DNA of 64,000 nucleotides from Leptidea sinapis (GCF_905404315.1 NC_066269.1:16669304-16733303); one strand, 5' to 3'. Shown: positions 1 to 9,127, counted from the first letter of the stretch. Translations and numbers: made by a program. Notes: generated from the letters alone by a model not told the origin.

Positions 1-20
1 GGAGTTCTACAAAGAGCCAT
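1..20 (-). CDS. E0 ORF1, first codons only (cut by window edge)
   Basis: Read on the minus strand, these 20 bases start with ATG (18-20) and encode MALCRT followed by the first two bases of a Pro codon. This matches the start of E1 ORF1 (MALCRTPTK) and resembles the RTPxK starts of the other ORF1 proteins here. A further retrotransposon therefore continues to the left of the window. Only about six codons are visible, so nothing can be said about whether the gene is intact. Confidence 0.7.
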
Positions 21-1650
21 TTGGAGGAGTATCGTCAAATATTAATATATGTAAATGTATAATTTACGTAATTAAAATAAAACTCTGTTTCCAAAAAGGA
101 AAAGTGTCACTTAAAAGATAATAACAAATAATAAAAATAACAAATGTAAAATTAAAATTAAAGTCTCAGTGTTTTTACACTCTTCGATTGTCCATTAACG
201 TGAAGATTTATGCAATTTTGCCCAATTTACAAAATAATATACAATTTCGGCGCGGTCAATTTGATGGGTTGTAAAGACCCTTTCAAAGTATAGAGCTTAC
301 CTCGCCGAGCTCAACAGTGAAAACCGCGTCCCTCTGCGACGCCTGGGAGCCGAGTTATAACGCCTTTTAGTTTTCCAAAATGGCGGCCAAGATGGCGGCT
401 AAAAATTTAAAATCTGTATAACTCGCGTTACAGACGTCGCACAAAGTCGAGCGATGGTTCTCCGAGCTCGCCGTGACCTACTCTATGTCTCTATGATGAG
501 ACTCTACTTAGTAGAGATGTCAAATTTTTTAAATTACATACAAGTGGGACGCATAGAATTTGTGTGGGGAAGGTTATCGCAAAAAATCTCGGCTCTATAG
601 GACTTTTGGTTGCCGAGATATAAAGGTTTTAAAATTTTCAAAATGGCGGCCAATATGGCCGAAACGGCCGGATGTTTTCTTTATTTTCTTCTCCTTTGAG
701 ATAAAATACCCGAGTTTGGGCTTGTTTGATGGGTAATTTTTTGAACAGTTTATTTTTAAGATTAAATTTAAAAAATTTTTGCCCCCCGATTTAATAATAT
801 ACAAAAACTAAATTTTTTACACAAAAATAGATTTTAAAAATTTAAATAGGCTTTTAAAAATTTTGAAAAAATTTTAGTCGACTAACAAAAGTTTTTCCTA
901 TTTACTAGTATTAAAATTATATTTCTAATTTAAGGGGAAGTACCCCCACGTGTCAACCCTAAAATTTCAAAAATTCATAACATGAAAAGTACTCAATGGA
1001 AAATTTTTAAATTTTGTACGTTAATAGTGTTTATAAGGAAGTTTAATAAACACTTATTATAAAGTAGGGTCACAGATCTTCCCACCGAGTTATGAATTTT
1101 TGAAATTTGGTTGAAATTTCTAAATTCAATAACTAAAAAACTACAAATGGTATCCGAGTTCTGCAAACGCCAGGTGTCTTGAATAGGTTGAAGGCACCGA
1201 TCTGCGATACAGGATCTGGTCCAGCACCAGCGCAAGTGTGACCACGCCGCCACGCGGTACTTGTTTTTTTGGTGTTATTTCCTCGCTCATCAACGGTAGA
1301 GATCCAGAACTTCTTCCAGATGATAGATCTCGTCGAGACGAATCCGGGGACACCAAAAAACAGGCACCTCACCGCGCTTATTTGCGCAGCGTATTTTTTT
1401 GAAAATTTTTCAATCTGAAAAATTTCAGTTTTTACCCCCTCCTACTTCGAGGGGATATACTTAAGCACAGATATTATCAATGTTTCATAGAGCTAAAAAT
1501 TACGCAACTTTTGGTATATCGCACTTGTGTGTACGCGAAACTTTTACCACTTTTTAGATTTTTCAAATATTTCAGAACAAACAATTTTGCACGGATCGAG
1601 CTAGGATCAACTGCGCGCGTGAGTACTCGTGTCAGAGGGCGTCACGGGAA
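21..1650 (-). mobile_element. E0 5'UTR of a telomeric non-LTR retrotransposon
   Basis: This AT-rich, non-coding region lies between the partial ORF1 start and the next TTAGG tract. It is homologous to the E7 5'UTR: both hold the GTAAAGACCC block, the 'gccgagytc' blocks, two ATGGCGGC clusters (377-400 and 640-665), the shared motif CCGAGTTTGGGC (709-722) and a GCGC...GCGC palindrome near the outer end (1377-1390; 53485-53500 in E7). The small ORFs here have no family resemblance and are judged spurious. The 5' end joins TTAGG at 1651. Confidence 0.8.
377..400. promoter_or_regulatory. YY1/Pho-like tandem ATGGCGGC motif, E0
   Basis: Two back-to-back copies of AADATGGCGGC are visible, with a second cluster at 640-665. 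Mammalian YY1 and fly Pho recognise a GCCAT core, and a YY1 site positions transcription start in human L1. A similar role here is an inference from the motif and its recurrence in the E6 and E7 5'UTRs. Confidence 0.4.
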
Positions 1651-1727
1651 GGTTAGGTTAGGTTAGGTTAGGTTAGGTTAGGTTAGGTTAGGTTAGGTTA
1701 GGTTAGGTTAGGTTAGGTTAGGTTAGG
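1651..1727 (+). repeat. Telomeric (TTAGG)n tract between E0 and E1
   Basis: Uninterrupted TTAGG units of the insect telomere type. The tract passes directly into the 23-nt poly-T (1728-1750) that is the E1 poly(A) tail on the other strand. Confidence 0.97.
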
Positions 1728-1768
1728 TTTTTTTTTTTTTTTTTTTTTTTGTGCCTAATAGCCTACCC

Positions 1769-1790
1769 CCCGGGCGAGGTTATCCCCGGG
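1769..1790 (-). other. 3'UTR terminal hairpin, E1
   Basis: Inverted repeat CCCGGG (1769-1774) / CCCGGG (1785-1790), lying 18 nt from the poly(A) tail. The same position and size recur in the other elements with different stem bases. It is a candidate recognition structure for the reverse transcriptase. Confidence 0.55.
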
Positions 1791-2106
1791 CCGTGGATTT
1801 CGAGCTAAAGTGAAACAACTTGTGGGGTTTTTATTGATCATCACAATGTTACTTATTCTAACTTACTTCTAATACATGTTTAGTTTTACTCAAAATAACA
1901 ATATTTAAGAGTCTTATTTATTACAACATAATACTTAACTATTTCATTATTCTAATTCTAATTACAATATTTAATAGTCTAATTTTAAACAAGTGGATAA
2001 CAAGTATATTGATTACTTTATACTACATTAATTATTTATACTTATTCTAACTTATTTTAATACATGGTTTCGTTCCGATTTTTTGAGCCGTTAGGGTGTT
2101 AGTGAA

Positions 2107-5100
2107 TTATCTTGTTTTGTTTTTATTAATTACTTTTTTGGCTATACTTAAACAGAATTCTAGAAATATGGGCCTAGCTTTTTTGTCCGCCATGATATCG
2201 GCTATGGTATGTATTTCTAATTGTTTGTCTTTTAGTTTTTGCGTTAGCTCATGCCTCTCATAACCATATATCGGACAATCGATTAGTATGTGAGGCACGG
2301 ACTCTTCATGATGCCCGCATGGGCATGTAGGAGTGCTTTTGCATTTAAACCTATACAAATATTCTGAGAAGCCCCCATGACCAGTGAGGACCTGCGTCAG
2401 AACGTAGTTAGGTTCAACGGTACTTAGGATTCTATATGCTGCAATTGCATCCGGAAGGAATATTTTTGTGATTTTACCTGTAGATGTGTTATTGTATCTG
2501 GTGTGCCACTTATGCAGTGTTCCTGCTCTTATGATGCGTTTGAGGTGCGACAGTGGGCAGCGATCATAGACCGGCCTTAACTTAACATTGCTGGCAGCTT
2601 TCTTTGCCAGCTCGTCCGCTCGCTCATTTCCCTCCCTTCCCGCATGTGCTTTGACCCAGAAAAGCTTAATCTCCTTGTGAGGATTGGACCTCAACATGTC
2701 ACGGATCTCTGTGGCGAGGGGATTGAGGGAGCGGGTTCCCGCTACCGCGTCAAGCGCAGACCTAGAGTCACTGTAAATGTTAAAGCCGGTCCCATTTCGC
2801 TTTGTTGCCAACTGCACTGCCTTGTTTAGAGCGACCAGCTCTGCTTGATAAACACTGCAGAAATGGGCAAGTGGTAATTTATGAGCTCCTAACTCGCATT
2901 GATTTCTCCAGAGCGTCACCGCCGCCCCCACACCGTCCAGTGTCTTACTGCCGTCTGTATATATATGGACAGTTTCGGGAGTTTCGCTGTCTGCTTCCAG
3001 CTCTTCGTTGCCCAGGATTCGATATGAAATTTTTGGTGCGTCTGCTGGGTGCGGGATATCTTCGAATGCAGTCTTGCGTTCAACCTCCGCGCCTTTCAGA
3101 TCATCCCATTCTATGTGACCCTTTCTCAGCTGGTATAATAGTGCTTCCTCCTGAACGCGCAGATCGAGCGGGAGTAAGCCCGCGATAATTCTCAATGAGT
3201 TGAGGGAGGTGGTGCGGTACGATCTGCTGATCTTAGCTGCGAATCCTCTCTGTACAGTATCGAGTCTCTGCTTAATGTATATTTTATTCGCAGCTGGAAA
3301 CCATGAACTTGCAGCGTATAGCATAATTGGCTCAATTACAGCAGTATAAATGGTTCTAATAATTTTTGAGTCCAGTCCCCAACTCACCCTGGCTGTTTTT
3401 GCAACGCGTTTATAAATTTCTATGGCTTTTTTACTTACTGAGATAGTGTGTTTATTAAAAGTTAATTTGTTATCAATTATTAATCCTAATATCTTTATGC
3501 TATCTGTGATTTCGATGAGTGAGCCTCCCATTACTAGTCTAGGTGTTTCATATTTTATCCGATTTGTGATTATCATTGCTTTTGTTTTGTTTGGAGCGAA
3601 ATTTAGTTTGTTTTGCATCCCCCAGCTTCGAACATGTTCCAGAGCTTTATTAGCTTTCAGTTCCGTTTCAAGAGAGCTGTTGGTTGTAAAAACGAGGGCT
3701 ATATCGTCGGCGAAGGCCTGGGAATAAATGTTCATGGCGTCCAACTGCTTTAGGAGTGAGTCTAATAGGAGGTCCCAGAGTATAGGTCCTCCGATAGAAC
3801 CTTGGACGCAGCCCTTACTCGTTGTCCTGGTAACAGCGGCACCTCCATAGAGCAACCTTATTTCTCTCTGGTGTAGATAGCTATCGATTAGGCGTCTTAA
3901 GTTGACGGGACAGCCTTCTTCTGCCAACCTTATCCTGATGGCGGGCCACCATGCGTTATCAAAAGCGCCTTCTATGTCCAAGGATATGAGGGTGACAATC
4001 TTTTTGTTTTTAACACCTTCCCTTATGTGGTTTGTGAGTTTGTACAGTGCGTCCTCAGTTCCACGCTGTGGTACAAATCCATATTGATTCACCGAGAGCC
4101 TGGGGACGAGGTAAAAGTTAAGACGTCTTACGAGCATTTTTTCTAAGATTTTACCGAAGATAGGCAGCAGTCCGATAGGTCGGAACGATTTTGGCTGTGT
4201 ATAATTATCCCTACCCGGTTTCCGCAGAATGATTACGGCTGCCTTCTTCCACTGCACGGGGAAGTAACTCAGTGCAAGACATTGATTCACAATGGCCAAA
4301 AAGACATCGGGGTTGGCAGCGATAGCATTTCCGCAAATGTCAGCAGTGAGCGCGTCTCCTCCCGGAGCTTTCTTTGGGTTAAAGCTTGCTACGCATTCAA
4401 ATAACTCCGTATGCGTAAAAGGCGGGTCATGGAGTTCATCTTGGTCCATTAAGTTAACATTTTGGGCTTTTCTTCTAATATCGGCGTGTACCTCATTTTC
4501 ACCTGTATACGTGTCTTCAGGGAAGAGTGTCTCCGCCAGAAATTCGGCAGATTCAGCGCTTGTTAACGCTTTACCGTCCCTAATAAGCGGGTCTTCAATC
4601 CTCGTTTGGCAGGTTCTCCTAATTACCCTGTAGATGCCATCCCAAAGGCTCTCCCGATCCTGCTTCTCGCAAAAAGCCTTCCAACTATTAAGTCTTGCAT
4701 TTTCAACTTCCGTTTTGTATTCTTCTTTTACTTGCAGGTATTCCTGGACAACCTTTGGGCGGCGAATCGGAGCTGCGCAGCGAATCCTTCGCTTCATTCT
4801 CGCGACGTCGCTCTTAAGCTTGCTGAGCGTTTCAGTCCACCACGGTGGGGAGGTGAGTATTTTGCGTTTGTTTATTTTAGGTAGGATTGTGTTACATGTT
4901 TCTGTTACTGTTTGTGTGTAGTGTGTGAGTGTGTTTTCCAATTCATTTGTGGAGTGTATGTTGTTTACTTGTTCTAAGGAGATGTTGCGCTCGGAAAGCG
5001 ACTGGCAAATCTTCGAGCGAAGATGGATCCAGTCCGCGTTCCGGGTATAATAAACCCTAGTTGTGCTGTGTATGCCATTATTTTTTGTGAGTTCCGAATT

Positions 5101-5790
5101 AAGAGTAAAGGTGATGGCGTTGTGATCAGAACCAGTCACATCACAATCCACCCTCCAGTCTTCAATAAGGCCAAGGAGATCGTGAGTGGCGGCCGTGATA
5201 TCAACATAGCTTGTGTACCTAATGTTACCTCTGATTGTGTCGAAGGTTGGCTCCCTACCGTGGTTTATGACTTCCAGGCTCATGCCATCAAGTGTGGCTT
5301 CAATTTCTTCACCTCTTTCATCGGGCGCGTCGCATCCCCACCAGGGGCTCTTTGCGTTGACGTCTCCTCCAACGATGATTTTATTAGAGAGATGTTTCAG
5401 GACGTGTTCAAGTCTTCCAATGTAGTGTATTATCGGGCTTGGGCTGGGTTCAAAATAGACCGAAACCAGGTTCACCACACCTTTTGCTGTGCGCAGACCT
5501 ATAGGTAGGATATTTGCGGAAGTGAGAGTAGGGTATTGCACGACTTGGATGTCATCGTCAAATACTGCAATAGCCACTTTATTAGGACCTTCGGCTGCGC
5601 TGTTATCTTGGTAAATCCTGACTCCCGTATAGGACTTCATCCTGCCAATAGACCCCACGTATGGCTCCTGGATTAAAGCTATTGCTGCTCGTCGCTTCTT
5701 TGCCTCCATTATTAGTTCTTCTGTAGCAAGGGTCGACCTCTGTAAGTTAGCCTGTATTATTTTTAGCGGTCTGTCAAAGCCTTTGGCCAC
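2107..5790 (-). CDS. E1 ORF2: endonuclease / reverse transcriptase / RNase H polyprotein
   Basis: The 1227-residue protein drives target-primed reverse transcription into telomeric repeats. An AP-like endonuclease spans about residues 10-235 (QANLQR, QEPYVG, GGDVNA at 141, SDHN at 221). A Trp- and Arg-rich helical linker follows (PWWTE...KRRIRCAA); TRAS elements are reported to have a Myb-like region between EN and RT, which this could be. The reverse transcriptase has SLDIEGAFD (near 605), GCVQGSIGGP (near 658) and FADD (near 693). RNase H follows (YTDGSK near 944, SDSRSAL, KAHAGREGNERADELA near 1050), then a Cys/His motif near 1160. The position used as start is GTG, not ATG: the frame is open only from a TAG four codons earlier, the first ATG lies after the conserved QANLQR, and ORF1 ends 1 nt away in the other frame. 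A +1 frameshift or non-AUG start is therefore likely. Confidence 0.93.
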   Translation of the reverse strand: MAKGFDRPLKIIQANLQRSTLATEELIMEAKKRRAAIALIQEPYVGSIGRMKSYTGVRIYQDNSAAEGPNKVAIAVFDDDIQVVQYPTLTSANILPIGLRTAKGVVNLVSVYFEPSPSPIIHYIGRLEHVLKHLSNKIIVGGDVNAKSPWWGCDAPDERGEEIEATLDGMSLEVINHGREPTFDTIRGNIRYTSYVDITAATHDLLGLIEDWRVDCDVTGSDHNAITFTLNSELTKNNGIHSTTRVYYTRNADWIHLRSKICQSLSERNISLEQVNNIHSTNELENTLTHYTQTVTETCNTILPKINKRKILTSPPWWTETLSKLKSDVARMKRRIRCAAPIRRPKVVQEYLQVKEEYKTEVENARLNSWKAFCEKQDRESLWDGIYRVIRRTCQTRIEDPLIRDGKALTSAESAEFLAETLFPEDTYTGENEVHADIRRKAQNVNLMDQDELHDPPFTHTELFECVASFNPKKAPGGDALTADICGNAIAANPDVFLAIVNQCLALSYFPVQWKKAAVIILRKPGRDNYTQPKSFRPIGLLPIFGKILEKMLVRRLNFYLVPRLSVNQYGFVPQRGTEDALYKLTNHIREGVKNKKIVTLISLDIEGAFDNAWWPAIRIRLAEEGCPVNLRRLIDSYLHQREIRLLYGGAAVTRTTSKGCVQGSIGGPILWDLLLDSLLKQLDAMNIYSQAFADDIALVFTTNSSLETELKANKALEHVRSWGMQNKLNFAPNKTKAMIITNRIKYETPRLVMGGSLIEITDSIKILGLIIDNKLTFNKHTISVSKKAIEIYKRVAKTARVSWGLDSKIIRTIYTAVIEPIMLYAASSWFPAANKIYIKQRLDTVQRGFAAKISRSYRTTSLNSLRIIAGLLPLDLRVQEEALLYQLRKGHIEWDDLKGAEVERKTAFEDIPHPADAPKISYRILGNEELEADSETPETVHIYTDGSKTLDGVGAAVTLWRNQCELGAHKLPLAHFCSVYQAELVALNKAVQLATKRNGTGFNIYSDSRSALDAVAGTRSLNPLATEIRDMLRSNPHKEIKLFWVKAHAGREGNERADELAKKAASNVKLRPVYDRCPLSHLKRIIRAGTLHKWHTRYNNTSTGKITKIFLPDAIAAYRILSTVEPNYVLTQVLTGHGGFSEYLYRFKCKSTPTCPCGHHEESVPHILIDCPIYGYERHELTQKLKDKQLEIHTIADIMADKKARPIFLEFCLSIAKKVINKNKTR

Positions 5791-5800
5791 CTTAGCAATA
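5790..5800 (-). promoter_or_regulatory. ORF1/ORF2 recoding junction, E1 (TATTGCTAAGG)
   Basis: ORF1 reads TAT TGC TAA and ORF2 reads GCT AAG GTG, one base forward. In the ORF2 frame a TAG lies just upstream and there is no ATG. This matches the consensus TAYTGCTRAGR found in every element here that keeps the junction. Confidence 0.6.
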
Positions 5801-7099
5801 CGCTACCGACCTTCTGGCCAGGGTGTCCCACCTCTTTCTTATTGGGCACTGTGAGTCGAACGCTCCATGATCGTGCCTCTCGATGTTCGCCTTCTTACAA
5901 TTTATGCAGGTAGGTCTTTCCGCTGCTTTATATAATGGGCAATCATTACGCATATGGGGTCCGCCGCAGTGGGCACAGGCGCAGGGCAGATCTTCTTCTT
6001 CTTTGCAGTGTCTTCGCCCGTGGCCATAGCCTAGACATCTCGAGCATTGCACCAGTGGTGATTGGTCTAATACTTCGACTCTCTGTAGATCTATGTGGAC
6101 CCTTCCTATCTGAGTTAGTATCTTCCACATCTGGGGGGAGACCTGAAGCACAATGTTATTTGTATGTGGGTTTCGTGTCTTCCTTCTGTATCGGACCGAG
6201 ACTCTGATGTCTTCTGGGCGTAGATCTTTAAATAAGCCCTTGTTCTGATTCTTTACAGAGGCAACTATGTCTTCATCAGTGTTGATCTGCAGTACACCTC
6301 GAAGGACGACCAAGGGGTCCTTAGCTTCTGCCGTTTCGACGGTGAGCGCAGAATCAGCCTTTAATCGGTCCTTTACCCTATCTAGCTGCGCCGTTGTGTT
6401 ACACCCTACCACGACTTTTTGGTCTTTGATTTTCCGGATGCGATCAATATTTATACCTGTATTTTTGGCGTCTACGGTGGTTCGGATGCGCTCGATTATC
6501 TCCCCGCTGGTTTCTGGGTTAGAAGATTTAATTATGATCGAGTGCATCTGCTCTTGTATTTGTGGCTCCTTACGGTACGCGACGTTTTGTGGTGTTGTTG
6601 GTTTTTGGCCTGCTGTAACACTCGCGTACGTTGCTATCATCTTACCCGTCTCCTGTTCTATCCTGGACACTATTTCCTTGCCCTTGTGATCAAGTGCCTC
6701 TATGTTGTTCATGGTTTGTCTCTCTAGTTCTCTTCTGACTTCCTCCAGCTTATTTGTTTCTCTTTCTAATTTGTTAAGGTGTTCTTCTAGCCTGTCGATT
6801 CTTGGTTCTAGTGTGAAATCTACGTTAGTTGTTATGTTGGTTTGTTTTTCGTTTTTGTTACTCGCCGTCCCGTCTGCCTCTTTAACTAGTGTATAGAGTC
6901 GTTTCACTGCAGACAAAACTGCAGTTTTAATCTCTCCTTTCAAATTTCTCGCTGAGTCTAGTTGGAGAATGGCGCTCTGCTGTAGCGCCGCAGCTTCGGT
7001 AAGTCTGTTTTTATATGTTGTTCCCATTTTGGGCGGTGACTTTTGCTCTTCGCTCTCAAACGAGTTTGGAGTTTTTGTAGGGGTTCTACAAAGTGCCAT
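5792..7099 (-). CDS. E1 ORF1: gag-like RNA-binding protein with three zinc knuckles
   Basis: A 435-residue protein expected to coat the element RNA and carry it to telomeres. The N-terminus MALCRTPTK is shared with E0. A helical block NLKGEIKTAVLSAVKRLYTLVKEAD recurs in the other ORF1s, and a coiled-coil-like stretch (about 95-150) follows. Three cysteine knuckles sit at about 352-418: CSRCLGYGHGRRHC (CX2CX4HX4C), CAHCGGPHMRNDC, and a longer CINC...H...C. The protein ends in VAYC, as most ORF1s here do. It lacks the VRRSIGxWE block seen in E3-E7 and E9. Confidence 0.9.
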   Translation of the reverse strand: MALCRTPTKTPNSFESEEQKSPPKMGTTYKNRLTEAAALQQSAILQLDSARNLKGEIKTAVLSAVKRLYTLVKEADGTASNKNEKQTNITTNVDFTLEPRIDRLEEHLNKLERETNKLEEVRRELERQTMNNIEALDHKGKEIVSRIEQETGKMIATYASVTAGQKPTTPQNVAYRKEPQIQEQMHSIIIKSSNPETSGEIIERIRTTVDAKNTGINIDRIRKIKDQKVVVGCNTTAQLDRVKDRLKADSALTVETAEAKDPLVVLRGVLQINTDEDIVASVKNQNKGLFKDLRPEDIRVSVRYRRKTRNPHTNNIVLQVSPQMWKILTQIGRVHIDLQRVEVLDQSPLVQCSRCLGYGHGRRHCKEEEDLPCACAHCGGPHMRNDCPLYKAAERPTCINCKKANIERHDHGAFDSQCPIRKRWDTLARRSVAYC

Positions 7100-8931
7100 T
7101 TCGGATTGTATAAGATTTTAAGTCAGAAGTCGCTCTTTGGAGGTGTTTTTTGAGATTCTAGGGAGGAGGGTGGTCGGAGGGAAAATCTGTGGGGGCCAAA
7201 CTGTTCCTCTCGAGAAGACTGACAGTTTGAGCCCAAACTCGGGGGGTCTAACGTAAAGGGAACAAAAGTTAGCCACTGAGGGGGTGAGGTCGAAAGTTTG
7301 GGGGGAGGGGGGAAGGTTTCGGGAGTCGGCCTATGGAAGTGTGTTTAGGGTTTTTTGGGATTTTGGGGGAGGGGGAGGTCTGAGGGAAAATCCGTCGGGG
7401 CCAAACTGTTCCTCTCGATGAGAGGGTTCGTTTGAGCCCAAACTTGGGGGGTCTGGGAGCACAGGGGCCAAAGTTAGCCCTAGAGGGGGTGAGGTCGAAA
7501 ATGGGGGAGGGGGGGGGGGGAGATTTCGGGGGACGGCCTATGGAAGTGTTAAAAATAATTTGTTGGTATTTCAGGGGGGGGGGGGTCGTGGGGGAAATCC
7601 GTCGGAGCCAAACTGTTCCTCTCAATGAGACAGGCAGTTTGAGACCAAACTCGGGGGGTATAAGACCAACGGTACTTAAGTTAGACCCTAAGGGGAAGGG
7701 GGGGGGGTCAAAGGGTGAATCTGCAGATTGCAATATGTACCTCTTGAAGAGAGGAGCAGCTTAAGCTCAAACTCGGGTGGTCTAAGTCCAGGGACTCCTG
7801 AGTTATTCTATATAATGCAATTTTTTACAATTTTGTCAGTCCGTGTGTAGGTTATGCTTAAAAATAATTCAATTTTAATATTATTATGTTCACTAAAACG
7901 TGTCACCCTTAGCCGCTTCTTTGTGGAATGTTCTATTTTTAGAACAATTTCCGTTAACTTTGGAGACTTATTTGGACCCCTTAAAGTTGTCCAAAAAATT
8001 TAAATTAGGTGTCTCTTGAAAGGTGAGAGCTTAAACTAACTATTTTAATTATAATAATAAACCAGTATATTGGGGTTCAGGCCCGAGGGTGTACCAAGTT
8101 AATCCTTCGTGTTTTGTGAAATTTGGATTAAGTAAGTAAGATTTGGAGAAATTAGATAGGTATTTTGAAAATTTAAAAAGTGATTATAGATCAGGAGATG
8201 GTTGTCCAGACGGGACTTATTAAATTTTGTGGAAAAACAAGCGGAAATTAAGGAAAGAGGAAATTACCAACTTAATTGTGCGGTTGTTAACGCGGGAGGT
8301 TAACTTGGTAACACGTACAAAATTTTAAATTAAAGTATAAAAATTTCCAAAAAATTACTATGTGTAGGGTGTGCTGGTGGCTACGTTTTCCCGGGTTGTC
8401 GCTGGTACAGCTGCAGGAGTCCTGGAGTTCTGGTCTTTGCAAAGTTACGCTTTTGCAAAACTGGCCGCAGGGGTCTCCTGGTGTTTCGGAGCTAAACTTG
8501 TGATACGTGTCTAGGTTCAGCTTGTCGAGCACTATCAGATGGAGGCAGTTGAGTCTTCTAGCACCTCAGGTCACGCCGTGCTGCACTATCTTGCGGATGG
8601 TACCTTTCCCCTTTGCTGGAAATTTCCAAGCTTGGGGTCAAAATGTGCCGCCCAACGGGGCGCAACTTTTAGCACTAGTAAAAAGGGGGGTTGTCGATCT
8701 TATTTCGGCGGCGCACTCACTTTTCACTTTTAAGGAGCAGTTTTTTGTCACTATTAGTCACTTTTTTTAATCTGATTTTCACAAGAACCGTATCGTTGGA
8801 ATCTCTGTCGCGAGACGAATCCGTGGATATGTCACACTGCTAACTTTAAGATAAAAATACCACAACTAATATTTTTCGAACGCGGAGCGATGCGATTCTG
8901 CTGTTTACTGCGCGGCTATTCGTGCGAGACT
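7100..8931 (-). promoter_or_regulatory. E1 5'UTR
   Basis: The half nearest ORF1 is a G-rich tandem repeat on the + strand (7140-7790). The distal end (about 8790-8931) is homologous to the E3-E5 5' terminus, sharing 'ctaatatttttcga' and 'gcgattctgctg'. No credible gene lies inside; the 154-aa and 110-aa frames are translations of low-complexity repeat. A promoter at the 5' end would be usual for the clade, but I cannot show it. Confidence 0.7.
7140..7790. repeat. G-rich imperfect tandem repeat in E1 5'UTR
   Basis: Three units of about 205 bp plus a partial fourth share 'ccaaactgttcctctc', 'gcccaaactcggggggtc', 'gggggtgaggtcgaaa' and 'ggcctatggaagtgt'. The GCCCAAACTCGG core occurs at 7231, 7436, 7643 and 7765, with variants. 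Long G runs on the + strand mean C runs in the element RNA. Confidence 0.8.
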
Positions 8932-9040
8932 GGTTAGGTTAGGTTAGGTTAGGTTAGGTTAGGTTAGGTTAGGTTAGGTTAGGTTAGGTTAGGTTAGGTT
9001 AGGTTAGGTTAGGTTAGGTTAGGTTAGGTTAGGTTAGGTT

Positions 9041-9043
<3 letters not shown>
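8932..9043 (+). repeat. Telomeric (TTAGG)n tract between E1 and E2
   Basis: Pure TTAGG units joined to the 45-nt poly-T (9044-9088) of E2. Confidence 0.97.
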
Positions 9044-9091
<48 letters not shown>

Positions 9092-9104
9092 TAGTGGCCT
9101 ACCT

Positions 9105-9127
9105 CCCTGGCAACTTTCGTCCCAGGG
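9105..9127 (-). other. 3'UTR terminal hairpin, E2
   Basis: Stem CCCTGG (9105-9110) / CCAGGG (9122-9127), 16 nt from the poly(A) tail. The stem bases differ from E1 but still pair. Confidence 0.6.

Larger units (their letters stand above)
1728..8931 (-). mobile_element. E1: full-length TRAS-like telomeric non-LTR retrotransposon
   Basis: The element has a poly(A) tail (1728-1750), 3'UTR (1751-2106), ORF2, ORF1 and a long 5'UTR (7100-8931), and is bounded on both sides by TTAGG. The poly-T continues from GGTT of the telomere strand, as expected when a nick between T and A of TTAGG primes reverse transcription. The 5' end reads CCAGTC on the element strand, close to the 5' ends of E3-E5 and E9. 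Both ORFs are open, so this copy may be competent. No LTRs and no recognisable longer target-site duplication are seen, but none could be recognised inside a simple repeat. Confidence 0.93.

Noticed and set aside
993..1372. Overlapping small minus-strand ORFs in the E0 5'UTR (71-86 codons)
   Set aside because: No family resemblance and no matching frame in the homologous E7 5'UTR.
5023..5508. 161-codon + strand ORF opposite E1 ORF2
   Set aside because: Antisense shadow of the endonuclease region; similar + strand frames occur opposite most of the ORFs and show no family motifs.
7269..7733. 154-codon proline-rich minus-strand ORF
   Set aside because: Low-complexity translation of G/C runs in the E1 tandem repeat; period matches the DNA repeat.
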